Source: Myxococcus xanthus (GTDB lineage Bacteria > Myxococcota > Myxococcia > Myxococcales > Myxococcaceae). From it: a DNA stretch of 49,186 nt. The notes under the pieces were generated by a model, which was not told the origin of the DNA, did not search any database, and saw nothing but the letters and a program-made list of their open reading frames with translations. Positions 1 through 7,651 of the stretch are shown here, one piece after another; position 1 is the stretch's first letter, and each line of letters starts with the position of its first letter. The stretch is from the NCBI RefSeq assembly GCF_013116825.1, contig NZ_JABFNS010000062.1, positions 1-49,186 of the forward strand, written 5' to 3'. Both the position numbers and the translations under genes were made by a program.

Positions 1-44
1 CACGAGCCTTATCGTCGGCAGCGTCAGTTGTGTATAAGAGACAG
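1..44 (+). other. Illumina Nextera adapter contamination (P5 tail, i5 index, read-1 adapter)
   Basis: Bases 1-3 (CAC) fit the end of the P5 primer. Bases 4-11 read GAGCCTTA, which I recall as Nextera XT v2 index S521. Bases 12-25 are TCGTCGGCAGCGTC and bases 26-44 are AGTTGTGTATAAGAGACAG, the Tn5 mosaic end with one mismatch (T for A at base 28). This order and orientation is exactly that of the left end of a tagmented library molecule. The peptide MCIRDS, a familiar sign of this contamination, can be read here with a TTG start. This is synthetic sequence and should be trimmed. Any ORF starting here is false. Confidence 0.97.
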
Positions 45-177
45 CCCGACAACTCCCTGCCCCTCAACCGCAGGACCTCTTGTGCAAGGGCATTGCCAGA
101 CACCGTTGCGGGGCGGCTCTCCTCTGGAGATGGACGGAACATTGCCCTCGGGGCAGAGGCGGGTGTCGGGTGCGCTG

Positions 178-201
178 AAAAAACTCCCTGTCCGGCAGGG
201 A
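178..201 (-). terminator. intrinsic terminator on the minus strand
   Basis: On the minus strand a 6-bp stem (TCCCTG, positions 201-196, pairing with CAGGGA, 190-185) encloses a 5-nt loop. One base later comes a run of six T (183-178). This is the classic rho-independent arrangement. It lies about 135 bases downstream of the stop of the 336-836 gene, after another hairpin, so it would act as the second barrier. Confidence 0.55.
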
Positions 202-267
202 ACGTCGGGGGAAAAACGACGGACTGCCCGGCCTTGGGGGCAGGTGTGTGCCGGGTGCGCCAACGCA

Positions 268-306
268 AACGCCCGCCAGGTGGCCTGAGGGCCGCTGGCG
301 GGCGTT
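268..306 (-). terminator. 12-bp perfect hairpin after the 336-836 gene
   Basis: AACGCCCGCCAG (268-279) pairs perfectly with CTGGCGGGCGTT (295-306) around a 15-nt loop. It sits 29 bases past the stop codon of the minus-strand gene. The tract that follows on the minus strand has only a short T run, so it may be a transcript-end stabilising hairpin or a weak terminator. Confidence 0.5.
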
Positions 307-335
307 GGGGTGCTTCCACCTGCTTCAGGGGTGAA

Positions 336-836
336 TCAGAGCACCTTGACCTGAATCTCCTTCAGCACCTGGTCCCCGCGCAGCACCGACACCGTCCAGG
401 TGCCAGGCTTGTTCAGCCGCAGGCCCGTCCACTGCCGCGCGCGCCAGCCCTCGCCCTTGATCTTCACGTCCTTCGTCTCACGGACGACGGTGCCCTGCTT
501 CGACTGCACCATGATGTCCTCGACGGAGTCGCCCTGCGGCACCAGGTAGGCCTGCCACAGCATCACGCTGGTGCCGGCCTTGATGCCTTCCGGGCCGACT
601 TCCGCGGTGCACTCGTACTTGTTGGGGCCTTCCTTGGCGACCTCGGTGCAGACCTTGGCCTCCACCAGCACGGGGCCCTGGCCCTGGCCCTTGTAGAAGT
701 AGTTCCAGGTGTCACGCACCGCGTCCGCGTCCGGCGCCTTCACCTGCGCGGCGGCGGGCTCCGCGTCCTGCGCCATGGCCACCGGCGACATTCCCAGCAC
801 CGCGCACAGCAGGCCCCGCGTCAGCATCTTCGCCAT
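336..836 (-). CDS. small secreted protein of unknown function
   Basis: 166 residues. A Sec signal peptide is visible: Lys and Arg in the first seven residues, then a hydrophobic stretch ending in VAMAQDAE, with likely cleavage after AMA at about residue 22. The mature part is about 145 residues and contains Cys59 and Cys71, which could form a disulfide. Its predicted strands (repeated WxxxxLxL and VxVLRGDQV patterns) resemble an immunoglobulin-like or lipocalin-like beta fold. I do not recognise a family. A GAGGGGA ribosome site precedes the ATG. It is followed by two hairpins and is probably transcribed alone, 82 bases downstream of the fatty acid transporter gene, from which read-through is possible. 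Periplasmic or secreted location is inferred from the signal peptide only. Confidence 0.8.
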   Translation of the reverse strand: MAKMLTRGLLCAVLGMSPVAMAQDAEPAAAQVKAPDADAVRDTWNYFYKGQGQGPVLVEAKVCTEVAKEGPNKYECTAEVGPEGIKAGTSVMLWQAYLVPQGDSVEDIMVQSKQGTVVRETKDVKIKGEGWRARQWTGLRLNKPGTWTVSVLRGDQVLKEIQVKVL

Positions 837-918
837 CTCAAGTCCCCTCGTTCTCGTGATGTGGCAGGCCCCCAGGCCCGCCTTGCCAGGCTGGGTCTAC
901 CACAGCCCGTCCCGCCGC

Positions 919-2262
919 TCAGCCGAAGAGGAAGAAGGCCAGCGTCACCAGCGGCAGGTACACGAGGAAGGCCACCAGCAGGAATCCCAGGAGCTCTTTG
1001 AACTCCAAGCGCGCCACGGCCAGCAGCGGCAGCGCCCAGAAGGGTTGGATGAGGTCGGTGGCCATGTCGCCCCACGCATACGCCAGCACCACCTTCTCCG
1101 GCGCCACGCCCAGCCGCGTCGCGGCGTCCAGGAGGTAGGGCGCTTCAATGGCCCACTTCGAGCCGCCGGAGGGGACGAAGTAGTTCACCACGCCGCTGTA
1201 CAGGTAGACGATGGCGGGGAACGTCTCGCGCGTGGACAGCGACACGAACAGCTCGCCGATGCGCTCCGTCAGGCCGGTGGCCTTGAAGATGCCGTAGATG
1301 CCCGCGTACAGCGGGAACTGGAGGACGATGCCGTGCAGCACGGTGCCGGCCTCCTCGCTGGCCTTGAGCAGCCGCGCGGGGGTGCCGTGCAGCAGCACCG
1401 CCAGCACCAGGAAGGTGAAGTTCACCACGTTGAGGTTGAGCGCGCGCCAGCCGCCATTCATCCACAGGTGCCGCGCCAGCCACACGAGCCCCAGGATGCC
1501 GATGACGGTGTTGAGCAGCCGCGAGTGGTCCAGCCACAGGGCGAAGCTTCGCTCCGCCGGGCGCGGGGGCGGGGTGAAGTCGCCCAGGGACTCCAGCACC
1601 GCCGGGTCCACGCGGACGGTGTTCTCCGGCTTCGGGTGCAGCACCCACGCCAGCAGCGTCAGCCCCGCCACCACGGCCAGCGTGAGGCCGATGTTGAAGG
1701 GCGAGAAGAGCGTCCTGTCGATGGGCAGCACGCCCAGGCTCTTCTCCAGGAAGTGGCCCGGCGTGGCCACCAGCAGCGGGGCGGAGGCGGACAGGCCGGA
1801 GTGCCAGGTGGCGCCCAGGCCGAAGTACGCGCACGCCACCAGCAGCCGGTAGTCCACGTCCGGCCGGCGCTTCACCATGAAGCGCACCAGCATGGCGCTG
1901 GCCACCAGGGACAGACCCCAGTTGACGTAGGCCAGGGCCATGGAGACGAAGGCCATCCACGCCGCCGCGCCCCGGGGCGTGCGTGGCACCCGCGCCGCGC
2001 GCTCCAGCAACGCGCGCACGGGGCCGGTGAGGGCCAGCAGGTAGCCGGTGAACATCACCAGCGCCATCTGCATGGAGAATCCGAGCAGCTCCCAGAAGCC
2101 GCCGCCCCAGGCGTCCAGCACGGCGGGCGGCGCGGCGCCAGCCCAGCCGGTGGCCAGCGCCATGGTGAGCAGCGTGAGCAGGACGGCGATGGCGAACGCG
2201 CTGGGGACGAAGCGCGAAGAGAAGCGGCCGAGGCTCTCCGCGATGCGGACAAGGGTCTCCAC
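919..2262 (-). CDS. atoE: short-chain fatty acid transporter, AtoE family
   Basis: 447 residues, the usual size for the AtoE/SCFA_trans family (about 440). The N-terminus METLVRIAESLGRFSSRFVP followed by successive hydrophobic helices is characteristic of this family. Roughly ten to twelve membrane segments run to the C-terminus, and the conserved glycine/proline-rich stretch VVNYFVPSGGSKWAIEAPYL is present. Family members import short-chain fatty acids such as acetoacetate or butyrate through the inner membrane. No thiolase or CoA-transferase genes are next to it here, so the substrate is not indicated by context. Start is GTG at 2262, with AGGAG about 9 bases upstream. It is divergent from the FUSC gene, with 177 bases between them that probably hold both promoters. 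The symbol rests on family similarity; orthology to E. coli atoE is not shown. Confidence 0.85.
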   Translation of the reverse strand: METLVRIAESLGRFSSRFVPSAFAIAVLLTLLTMALATGWAGAAPPAVLDAWGGGFWELLGFSMQMALVMFTGYLLALTGPVRALLERAARVPRTPRGAAAWMAFVSMALAYVNWGLSLVASAMLVRFMVKRRPDVDYRLLVACAYFGLGATWHSGLSASAPLLVATPGHFLEKSLGVLPIDRTLFSPFNIGLTLAVVAGLTLLAWVLHPKPENTVRVDPAVLESLGDFTPPPRPAERSFALWLDHSRLLNTVIGILGLVWLARHLWMNGGWRALNLNVVNFTFLVLAVLLHGTPARLLKASEEAGTVLHGIVLQFPLYAGIYGIFKATGLTERIGELFVSLSTRETFPAIVYLYSGVVNYFVPSGGSKWAIEAPYLLDAATRLGVAPEKVVLAYAWGDMATDLIQPFWALPLLAVARLEFKELLGFLLVAFLVYLPLVTLAFFLFG

Positions 2263-2439
2263 GAGGTGTCGCTCCTGGGCAGGGCCGGCACGTTACGGCA
2301 TGTGCGGCGCGCCGGCGGCGCAATCCCGTCGCGAGTCCTGGCCGCACGAGCCCGGGCGCGCAGGCTCCCCTGGCCGCGGGGGGGCCCGGAGAGGGAGGGC
2401 GGAGGTTCCTTCCGCGCCGCACGGTGTCAACGCTCCAGG

Positions 2440-4563
2440 ATGCGCCGACTGCTGAGACACCTGCGCTCCGTCCTCCGCGTCCGGCCAGGAAAGCCCGCCA
2501 TTGGCGCGGGCTTGCGGACCGCGCTGGCCACCTCCGTCCCCCTGGTCCTCGCGTTCCTGTTGGGCGTGAAGGACGCGAGCTGGGGGGGCCTGTCCGGCCT
2601 CCTGGTGTCGCTGGCCGACAAGGGCGGCTCGTACCGGACGCGCGCGAAGGAGCTGGGCGCGGTGACGCTGCTGGGGGCCCTGGTGGGAGCGCTGGGCGCG
2701 CCGGGCGGGTCCATGCCGTGGCTGGACGTCTCCTTGATGTGGCTGGGGGTGACGGCGGCGGCCTTCGCGCGGAGCTACGGAGAGACGGCGGGCTCCGTTG
2801 GCGGGCAGCTCGCGGTCATCTTCGTCGTGTCGCTGGGCGCGCCCGCGGTGGGCGTGGATGCCGCGCTGGTCCGCGCCTTCTGGCTGCTCTTCGGCGGCCT
2901 GTGGGCCATGATGCTGTCCCTGGTGCTGTGGCCCTTGCGGCCCTACCGCCCGGCGCGGAGGGCCATCGCGCGCGTGTACGGGGAGCTGGCGGAGGCGTGC
3001 TGGGATTTGGGCCGCCTGTCGCGCGAGGGCGCCAGCTCCCACGAGTGGGTGGAGGCCGCGGAGCGGCACATGAGCGTGCGGCCCCTCATGGAGCAGGCGC
3101 GCGCCACGCTGGGGGCCATGCGCGGCACCCACCTGGGCAGGTCCCGGCGGGGCGAGCACCTGCTCGTGTTGCTCGAGACGTGCGAGCCGATGTCCGCCCA
3201 GCTCATCGCCCTGGCCGAGGCCATGGAGGCGGCCGTGCGCGAGCCCCGCTTCCTGCCGCTGCGCGCGCGCGTGGACTCGCTGTGTGACGCCTACGCGGCC
3301 ATGGCGAGCTGGGTGGAGCAGGTGCTGGTGCGCGAGCGAAATGAAGGTGTCCCGCGCGCGCCCCGGATGGTGCCTCGCTCCCGCAGACGGCACTACCGGC
3401 CCGCTCCAGGCATCCGGAGCCGCGAGGACCCGCTGTCCATCCACGTGGAGGCGCTCTTCGGGAAGCTGCGGGAGCTGGCGGGAGTGGCGCACGAGACGGC
3501 CGCGGGCCTGCTCCATGGCGACCCGGTGTCCGACCGCGGGCGGAGCGTGGTGGGCCAGGAGCCGCGGCACGCGCGCTCCTGGCTGGCCCCGCTTCGCGAC
3601 CACCTCCGCTCCGACTCGCTCGTCTTCCGGCACGCGCTGCGCGTGGGGCTGGTGGCGACGGTGGCGCTGGTGGTGACGCGGGCGCTGGGCATCCGCGACG
3701 CCCACTGGGTGAGCCTCACCGTCATCGCCATCCTCCAACCGTATTCGGCCATCACCGAGGAGCGCGCGCTCCAGCGCGTCGGCGGGACGCTGCTGGGCGC
3801 CTGCCTGGCGGCGGTGATTGCCACGCGCGTGCATTCTCCCTCCGCGCTGCTCGTCGTCATCGTCCTGCTCACGGCGGTGTCGGTGTCCCTCCTGCCCATC
3901 AACTTCGGGGCCTTCCAGGTCCTGCTCACGCCCGACTACCTGCTGCTGGCCACGTTGGGCTCGGGGGACTGGAGCCTCGCCGGCCAGCGAGCGCTGGGCG
4001 TGCTGGTGGCCTGCGCGCTGGCGCTGACGGGCGCGTGGCTGCTGTGGCCCATGCCGGAGCGCCGCCGCTTCCCGGAAGCCGCGGCGGCCGCGTTACGCGC
4101 GGATGGTGAATACCTGCGCGAGGTCATCTCCCGCCGCAGCGGCACGCGGCCCGAGGTGGGCGCCGCGCGGCGCACCTTCAGCCTGGCGCTGCTGGACGCG
4201 GAGGCCTCCTTCGAGCGGCTCACCGCCGAGTACCACGGCCCGCCCCAGCAGCTCGAGTCGGGCATGGCCGTCATCACCTATGCGCGCCGCTTCGCCACCG
4301 TGGTGACGGCCCTGGGCATGGAGCGGCCGGAGGAGGAGGTTCCCGGCCAGTTGAAGCAACTGGCGCACCAGGCGGGGCGCGCGCTCGACGAACTCGCGGA
4401 CGCGCTCACGGACCTGCGCGTGCCGCCACCCCTGCCGCCGCTGCAGGTGTCGTGCAAGACGGATGACCCCGTCTTCGGCGCGTTGCTCGAACGGGTGCCT
4501 CGCCAACTGGGCATGTTGCACGGCGCCGTGTCGCGGCTCAGCAGCGGCTCGGTCCTGCGGTGA
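2440..4563 (+). CDS. FUSC-family inner-membrane protein (aromatic acid / fusaric acid exporter-like)
   Basis: 707 residues from ATG 2440; the open frame extends far upstream, but that part is antisense to the transporter gene. There are two membrane blocks, at about residues 18-170 and 400-540, each with several hydrophobic helices. They are separated by and followed by helical, charged cytoplasmic stretches. This duplicated layout, and the motifs around GLRTALATSVPLVLAFLLG and FRHALRVGLVATVALVVTRA, match FUSC/YccC-like proteins. Known relatives (AaeB, fusaric acid resistance proteins) export aromatic carboxylic acids, usually with a membrane-fusion partner. None is present here, so the transport role is inferred. 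The gene ends 7 bases before the stop of the convergent kinase gene. Confidence 0.8.
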   Translation: MRRLLRHLRSVLRVRPGKPAIGAGLRTALATSVPLVLAFLLGVKDASWGGLSGLLVSLADKGGSYRTRAKELGAVTLLGALVGALGAPGGSMPWLDVSLMWLGVTAAAFARSYGETAGSVGGQLAVIFVVSLGAPAVGVDAALVRAFWLLFGGLWAMMLSLVLWPLRPYRPARRAIARVYGELAEACWDLGRLSREGASSHEWVEAAERHMSVRPLMEQARATLGAMRGTHLGRSRRGEHLLVLLETCEPMSAQLIALAEAMEAAVREPRFLPLRARVDSLCDAYAAMASWVEQVLVRERNEGVPRAPRMVPRSRRRHYRPAPGIRSREDPLSIHVEALFGKLRELAGVAHETAAGLLHGDPVSDRGRSVVGQEPRHARSWLAPLRDHLRSDSLVFRHALRVGLVATVALVVTRALGIRDAHWVSLTVIAILQPYSAITEERALQRVGGTLLGACLAAVIATRVHSPSALLVVIVLLTAVSVSLLPINFGAFQVLLTPDYLLLATLGSGDWSLAGQRALGVLVACALALTGAWLLWPMPERRRFPEAAAAALRADGEYLREVISRRSGTRPEVGAARRTFSLALLDAEASFERLTAEYHGPPQQLESGMAVITYARRFATVVTALGMERPEEEVPGQLKQLAHQAGRALDELADALTDLRVPPPLPPLQVSCKTDDPVFGALLERVPRQLGMLHGAVSRLSSGSVLR

Positions 4564-4564
4564 G

Positions 4565-4580
4565 CCGGCCTCAGGGCCGG
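4565..4580. terminator. short hairpin between convergent genes
   Basis: CCGGCC (4565-4570) and GGCCGG (4575-4580) form a perfect 6-bp stem with a TCAG loop. It lies in the 7-base gap between the FUSC gene and the convergent kinase gene and overlaps the kinase stop codon. It could serve both strands, but it has no T tract. Confidence 0.3.
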
Positions 4581-6112
4581 GCCTCCCGTTGCGCCGTCGC
4601 GGTCAGCACGGGCAGCGAGACATGGAACGTGGAGCCTCGGCCCAGCTCGCTGTCCACCCAGATGTGACCGCCGTGCCGTTCGATGATGTCCCGGCAGATG
4701 TAGAGCCCCAGGCCCAGGCCCCCGAAGCCGGACACGGGCGCGTTGCTCGCGCGGAAGAAGCGGTCGAAGAGGTGCGCCTGCTGCTCCTGGGAGATGCCGA
4801 TGCCGCCGTCCGCCACGCTGAGCACGGCGTTGCCGTCCGCGTGAGCCAGGGAGACGCGCACGGTGCCGCCCAGCGGGCTGTATTTGACGGCGTTCTCCAG
4901 GAGGTTGGCCAGCACCTGCGACAGCCGGCCGCGGTCGCCCATGACGAGGAGGTCCTCCTGGGGAAGCTCGCACGTGAAGGCATGCGCCGCGCTGAGGGCG
5001 CGGAACTCCGAGCACGCCTCGTTCGCCACCTTCAGGAGCGACACGGGCTCACGGTGCAGCTTCAGCCGGCCCGCCTCCACACTGGAGGCATCCACCAGAT
5101 CATTCACCAGCGCGGACAGGCGGTCCACCTGCGCCATGGCCTTGTCCACGCGCTCGGGCGCGATGGGCTCCCGGGCCGCCAGCGTCCGCTTCAGCAGCTC
5201 CAGGTGGAGGCGCAGCGGCGTCAGGGGCGTCTTGAGCTCGTGGGCGGCGATGGAGAGGAAGTCGTCGCGCACGCGAATGGCCTCGTGCGCCTCGGCCAGC
5301 AGCCGCTCCTGCGCGCGCTGCGCGTGCACGCGCTCGGTGATGTCGCGGAAGCTCCAGACGCGGCCGGTGATGCGCCCGCGCCGCCGCTGGGGCAGGGAGT
5401 AGCGCTCCAGGATGCGGCCGTTGCGCAGTTCGATGATGTCGAAGCTCTCCTGCCATGGCTTCTCGTACAGGGCCTGGACCCGCGAGAAGAAGGCGTCCGG
5501 GGCCTTCAGCTTCTCGCGCACGGCCGCGAGCAGCGCCGCGTCGTGCGTGCAGGCCGCCAGTCCCGTCAGTCCCCAGAGCTGCTCGAACTGGCGGTTGCAG
5601 GCGGTGATGTGTCCGTCCCGGTCGACCACCAGCAGCCCGTCCGCCGTCGAGTCGAGCGTGGCCTCCAGCAGGGACACCGTCTGCTCCAGCCGCTCCTGGG
5701 CCTGATGCTGCTCGGTGACGTCCACCATGACGCCTTGAAGCCGGTGGGCGCGGCCGTCCTGGGACAGCACGGTGACGATGTCACGCAGCCAGACGACGCG
5801 GCCGTCCGCGGCAATCATCCGGTATTCGAGTTCGTGGGGAAGGCACTGCTCCACCGCGGAGTGGCAGTAGGTGGAGGCCCAGTCCCGGTCGTCTGGATGC
5901 AGGTGCTCCATCCAGAAGTCGGGCTCCGTGAGCCACTGCTCCACCGGATAGCCGAGCAGCCGCTCCGCCTGCTTGCTCACGAAGATGAAGCGGACGAAGG
6001 GGTCTGCCTCCCAGACGATGCCGTCGACATTGTCGATCAGCGCGTCATGTCCACCCCGGGCAGGCGGGCTGACGTCCCCGGCTGCGTCGAGGCCCGGCTC
6101 CCTCTCCACCAT
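4571..6112 (-). CDS. PAS-PAS sensor histidine kinase (soluble)
   Basis: 513 residues with no membrane segment, so cytoplasmic sensing is expected. PAS 1 spans about 25-140 (DNVDGIVWEADPFVRFIFVS...) and PAS 2 about 150-265 (STADGLLVVDRDGHITACN). The HisKA domain has phospho-acceptor His291 in AAHELKTPL, and the HATPase_c domain has the N box (NLLENAVKYS), G1 box (DGGIGI) and G2 box (GLGLGLYI). All catalytic boxes look intact. I chose ATG 6112 because GGGAGGGAG lies just upstream. A longer frame from TTG 6166 has no ribosome site. No receiver partner is adjacent, so it is an orphan kinase in this window. It is convergent with the FUSC gene and divergent from the AraC gene. Confidence 0.9.
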   Translation of the reverse strand: MVEREPGLDAAGDVSPPARGGHDALIDNVDGIVWEADPFVRFIFVSKQAERLLGYPVEQWLTEPDFWMEHLHPDDRDWASTYCHSAVEQCLPHELEYRMIAADGRVVWLRDIVTVLSQDGRAHRLQGVMVDVTEQHQAQERLEQTVSLLEATLDSTADGLLVVDRDGHITACNRQFEQLWGLTGLAACTHDAALLAAVREKLKAPDAFFSRVQALYEKPWQESFDIIELRNGRILERYSLPQRRRGRITGRVWSFRDITERVHAQRAQERLLAEAHEAIRVRDDFLSIAAHELKTPLTPLRLHLELLKRTLAAREPIAPERVDKAMAQVDRLSALVNDLVDASSVEAGRLKLHREPVSLLKVANEACSEFRALSAAHAFTCELPQEDLLVMGDRGRLSQVLANLLENAVKYSPLGGTVRVSLAHADGNAVLSVADGGIGISQEQQAHLFDRFFRASNAPVSGFGGLGLGLYICRDIIERHGGHIWVDSELGRGSTFHVSLPVLTATAQREARP

Positions 6113-6333
6113 GGCGCGCTCCCTCCCCTGGAGCGGGGGCTCTCCCGTGTCTCGGACCTTCTTCAATCAATACACCCGGGGAGCCGGGCGCCACCGGCCC
6201 CTTACGGCCAGGGGTGCATCGTCCGCCGAATCCCCGGAACCGGGCAGGCCGGGGCGCCCCGGGGCAGGGCCTTGCTTCCTCGCGGGGAATGCGCAGGCGG
6301 AGACATGCGAGGATGGCGCACCGAGCCCGCCCC

Positions 6334-7146
6334 ATGACGCCTCCTCGCCCCGCCCGCGCCCGTGTGCAGCCTTCCCGTGAAGACCGGTGGCTGGGGCGCG
6401 TCTTCTTCGGCCCCCGGCGCTTGATGTACGCGGGGCCGCTCGCCCCAACGGACCCGCACGCCCACCCCACCTTTCAGGTCCTGCTATCCCTGGACGCGCC
6501 GGTGCGCCTGCGCGACGCCCGTCAGCAGGAGGTCGAATGTCAGGCGGCCGTCGTTCCTCCGGACGCCGAGCACGCCATCGTCGAAGGCACCCTGGCCGCG
6601 GTGCTGCTCCACGTCCCGGCGGAGGACCTGGTGGGCCGCCGGCTGGCGACGCTGGGCATCGGCGTGGACGCGGCCTCGTGGGGCGCTGCGGGCGAACGTT
6701 TGAGGGCCTGTGGCATCGGCCGGTTGCCGGTGCGCTGGGCGGAGGCCGAGGCGCAGACGCAGGTCCTGCTGCGTGAGCTCCAAGCCGACGCGGGCGTCGC
6801 GAAGCCCACCCACCCCGCGGTGAAGAAGCTGCTGCGGCTGCTGCCAGAGGCGCTGGATGAAGACGTGCGTCTGGCCACGCTCGCTCCGCGCGTGGGCTTG
6901 TCGGTGGGCCGGCTGTCGCATCTGTTCAGCGCGCAGGTGGGCTTCCCCTTGCGGCCCTACATCCTCTGGCTGCGCCTGCACCGGGCCGCCGAGCACCTGC
7001 AACAAGGCGCGTCCCTCACCGAGGCCGCGCACGCCGCGGGCTTCACCGACAGCGCGCATCTGAATCACGCCTTCCGCCGCACCTTCGGCCTCAAGCCCTC
7101 GGAGATTGCCGGGGTGGTGGAGTGGGTGCGCCCGCCCTCGCGATAG
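6334..7146 (+). CDS. AraC-family transcriptional regulator
   Basis: About 270 residues from ATG 6334. The N-terminal half has the cupin-like pattern of AraC ligand-binding domains (PHAHPTFQVLLSLDAPV and onward). The C-terminal about 95 residues hold two helix-turn-helices: LATLAPRVGLSVGRLSHLF, then LTEAAHAAGFTDSAHLNHAF followed by RRTFGLKPSE. Upstream in-frame ATGs at 6289 and 6313 have G-rich sequence placed too close to be good ribosome sites, so the exact start is uncertain by up to 15 codons. It lies 64 bases upstream of a DUF3703 gene on the same strand and is a natural candidate to control it. The ligand is unknown. Confidence 0.85.
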   Translation: MTPPRPARARVQPSREDRWLGRVFFGPRRLMYAGPLAPTDPHAHPTFQVLLSLDAPVRLRDARQQEVECQAAVVPPDAEHAIVEGTLAAVLLHVPAEDLVGRRLATLGIGVDAASWGAAGERLRACGIGRLPVRWAEAEAQTQVLLRELQADAGVAKPTHPAVKKLLRLLPEALDEDVRLATLAPRVGLSVGRLSHLFSAQVGFPLRPYILWLRLHRAAEHLQQGASLTEAAHAAGFTDSAHLNHAFRRTFGLKPSEIAGVVEWVRPPSR

Positions 7147-7210
7147 CGCGTTCTTACAAGCCGGCGGGGGCTTCGTGGCGCGATGGTGGCGACATGACCG
7201 GGGAGAATCC

Positions 7211-7564
7211 ATGTCGATGAAGGCGAAGCTGCGCGCCGCTTTCGAAGCGGAGCTGCGCGAGGCCCATGAAGCGGAGTCGCGTGCGGAGCATGGGCGTGCC
7301 TGGCGGCACCTCGAGCGGGCCCACGTCCTCAGCCAGGCCCACGCGGGCCCTCACGTGCGGGTGCACTGGCGCATGCTGGGGTTCGGGTGGCGCCGGCGGA
7401 GCGCCGCGGAGTGGGTGGGGCAGGTGGTGCGGCTGCTGGTCGCCGCGCCAGGCTCATGGCTCGGGCGGGCACCGCTGGGAAACACCGGTGGCGCGAACGT
7501 GGGCATCCTCACGCCCATGCCCATTCCCGACGACCTGCGCGCCCTGCTGGACGCTGACCGCTGA
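7211..7564 (+). CDS. DUF3703 family protein
   Basis: 117 residues, the usual length for DUF3703 (about 110-120). Family features are visible: an N-terminal helical, Glu/Arg-rich segment (residues 5-50, with AWRHLERAHVLSQAHAGPHV), followed by HWRMLGFGWRR and a conserved C-terminal GNTGGANVG stretch leading to a MPIPDDLRALL tail. The family has no established biochemical role. GGGGAGA sits 4-5 bases before the ATG, an unusually clear ribosome site. It follows the AraC gene by 64 bases and may be co-transcribed with it or be its target. Confidence 0.85.
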   Translation: MSMKAKLRAAFEAELREAHEAESRAEHGRAWRHLERAHVLSQAHAGPHVRVHWRMLGFGWRRRSAAEWVGQVVRLLVAAPGSWLGRAPLGNTGGANVGILTPMPIPDDLRALLDADR

Positions 7565-7651
7565 GGCCCTCTCGCTGTTCACGGCTCGCGCGGTTCTCTT
7601 CTCACATTCCGAGGCGCGCGCTGGGGCGAATTACGGTATGGAACGGACATC

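Larger units (their letters stand above)
45..335. other. non-coding stretch downstream of the 336-836 gene, with two hairpins
   Basis: I see no gene between the adapter and the stop codon of the first minus-strand gene. The open frames crossing it begin inside the adapter and are artefacts. It holds two inverted repeats (178-201 and 268-306), both placed as terminators for minus-strand transcription leaving the 336-836 gene. The true genomic neighbour beyond base 45 is unknown. Confidence 0.6.

Noticed and set aside
28-1001. Plus-strand open frames beginning MCIRDS and MYKRQ near the left end
   Set aside because: Their starts lie in the Nextera adapter, and the rest is antisense to the first minus-strand genes.
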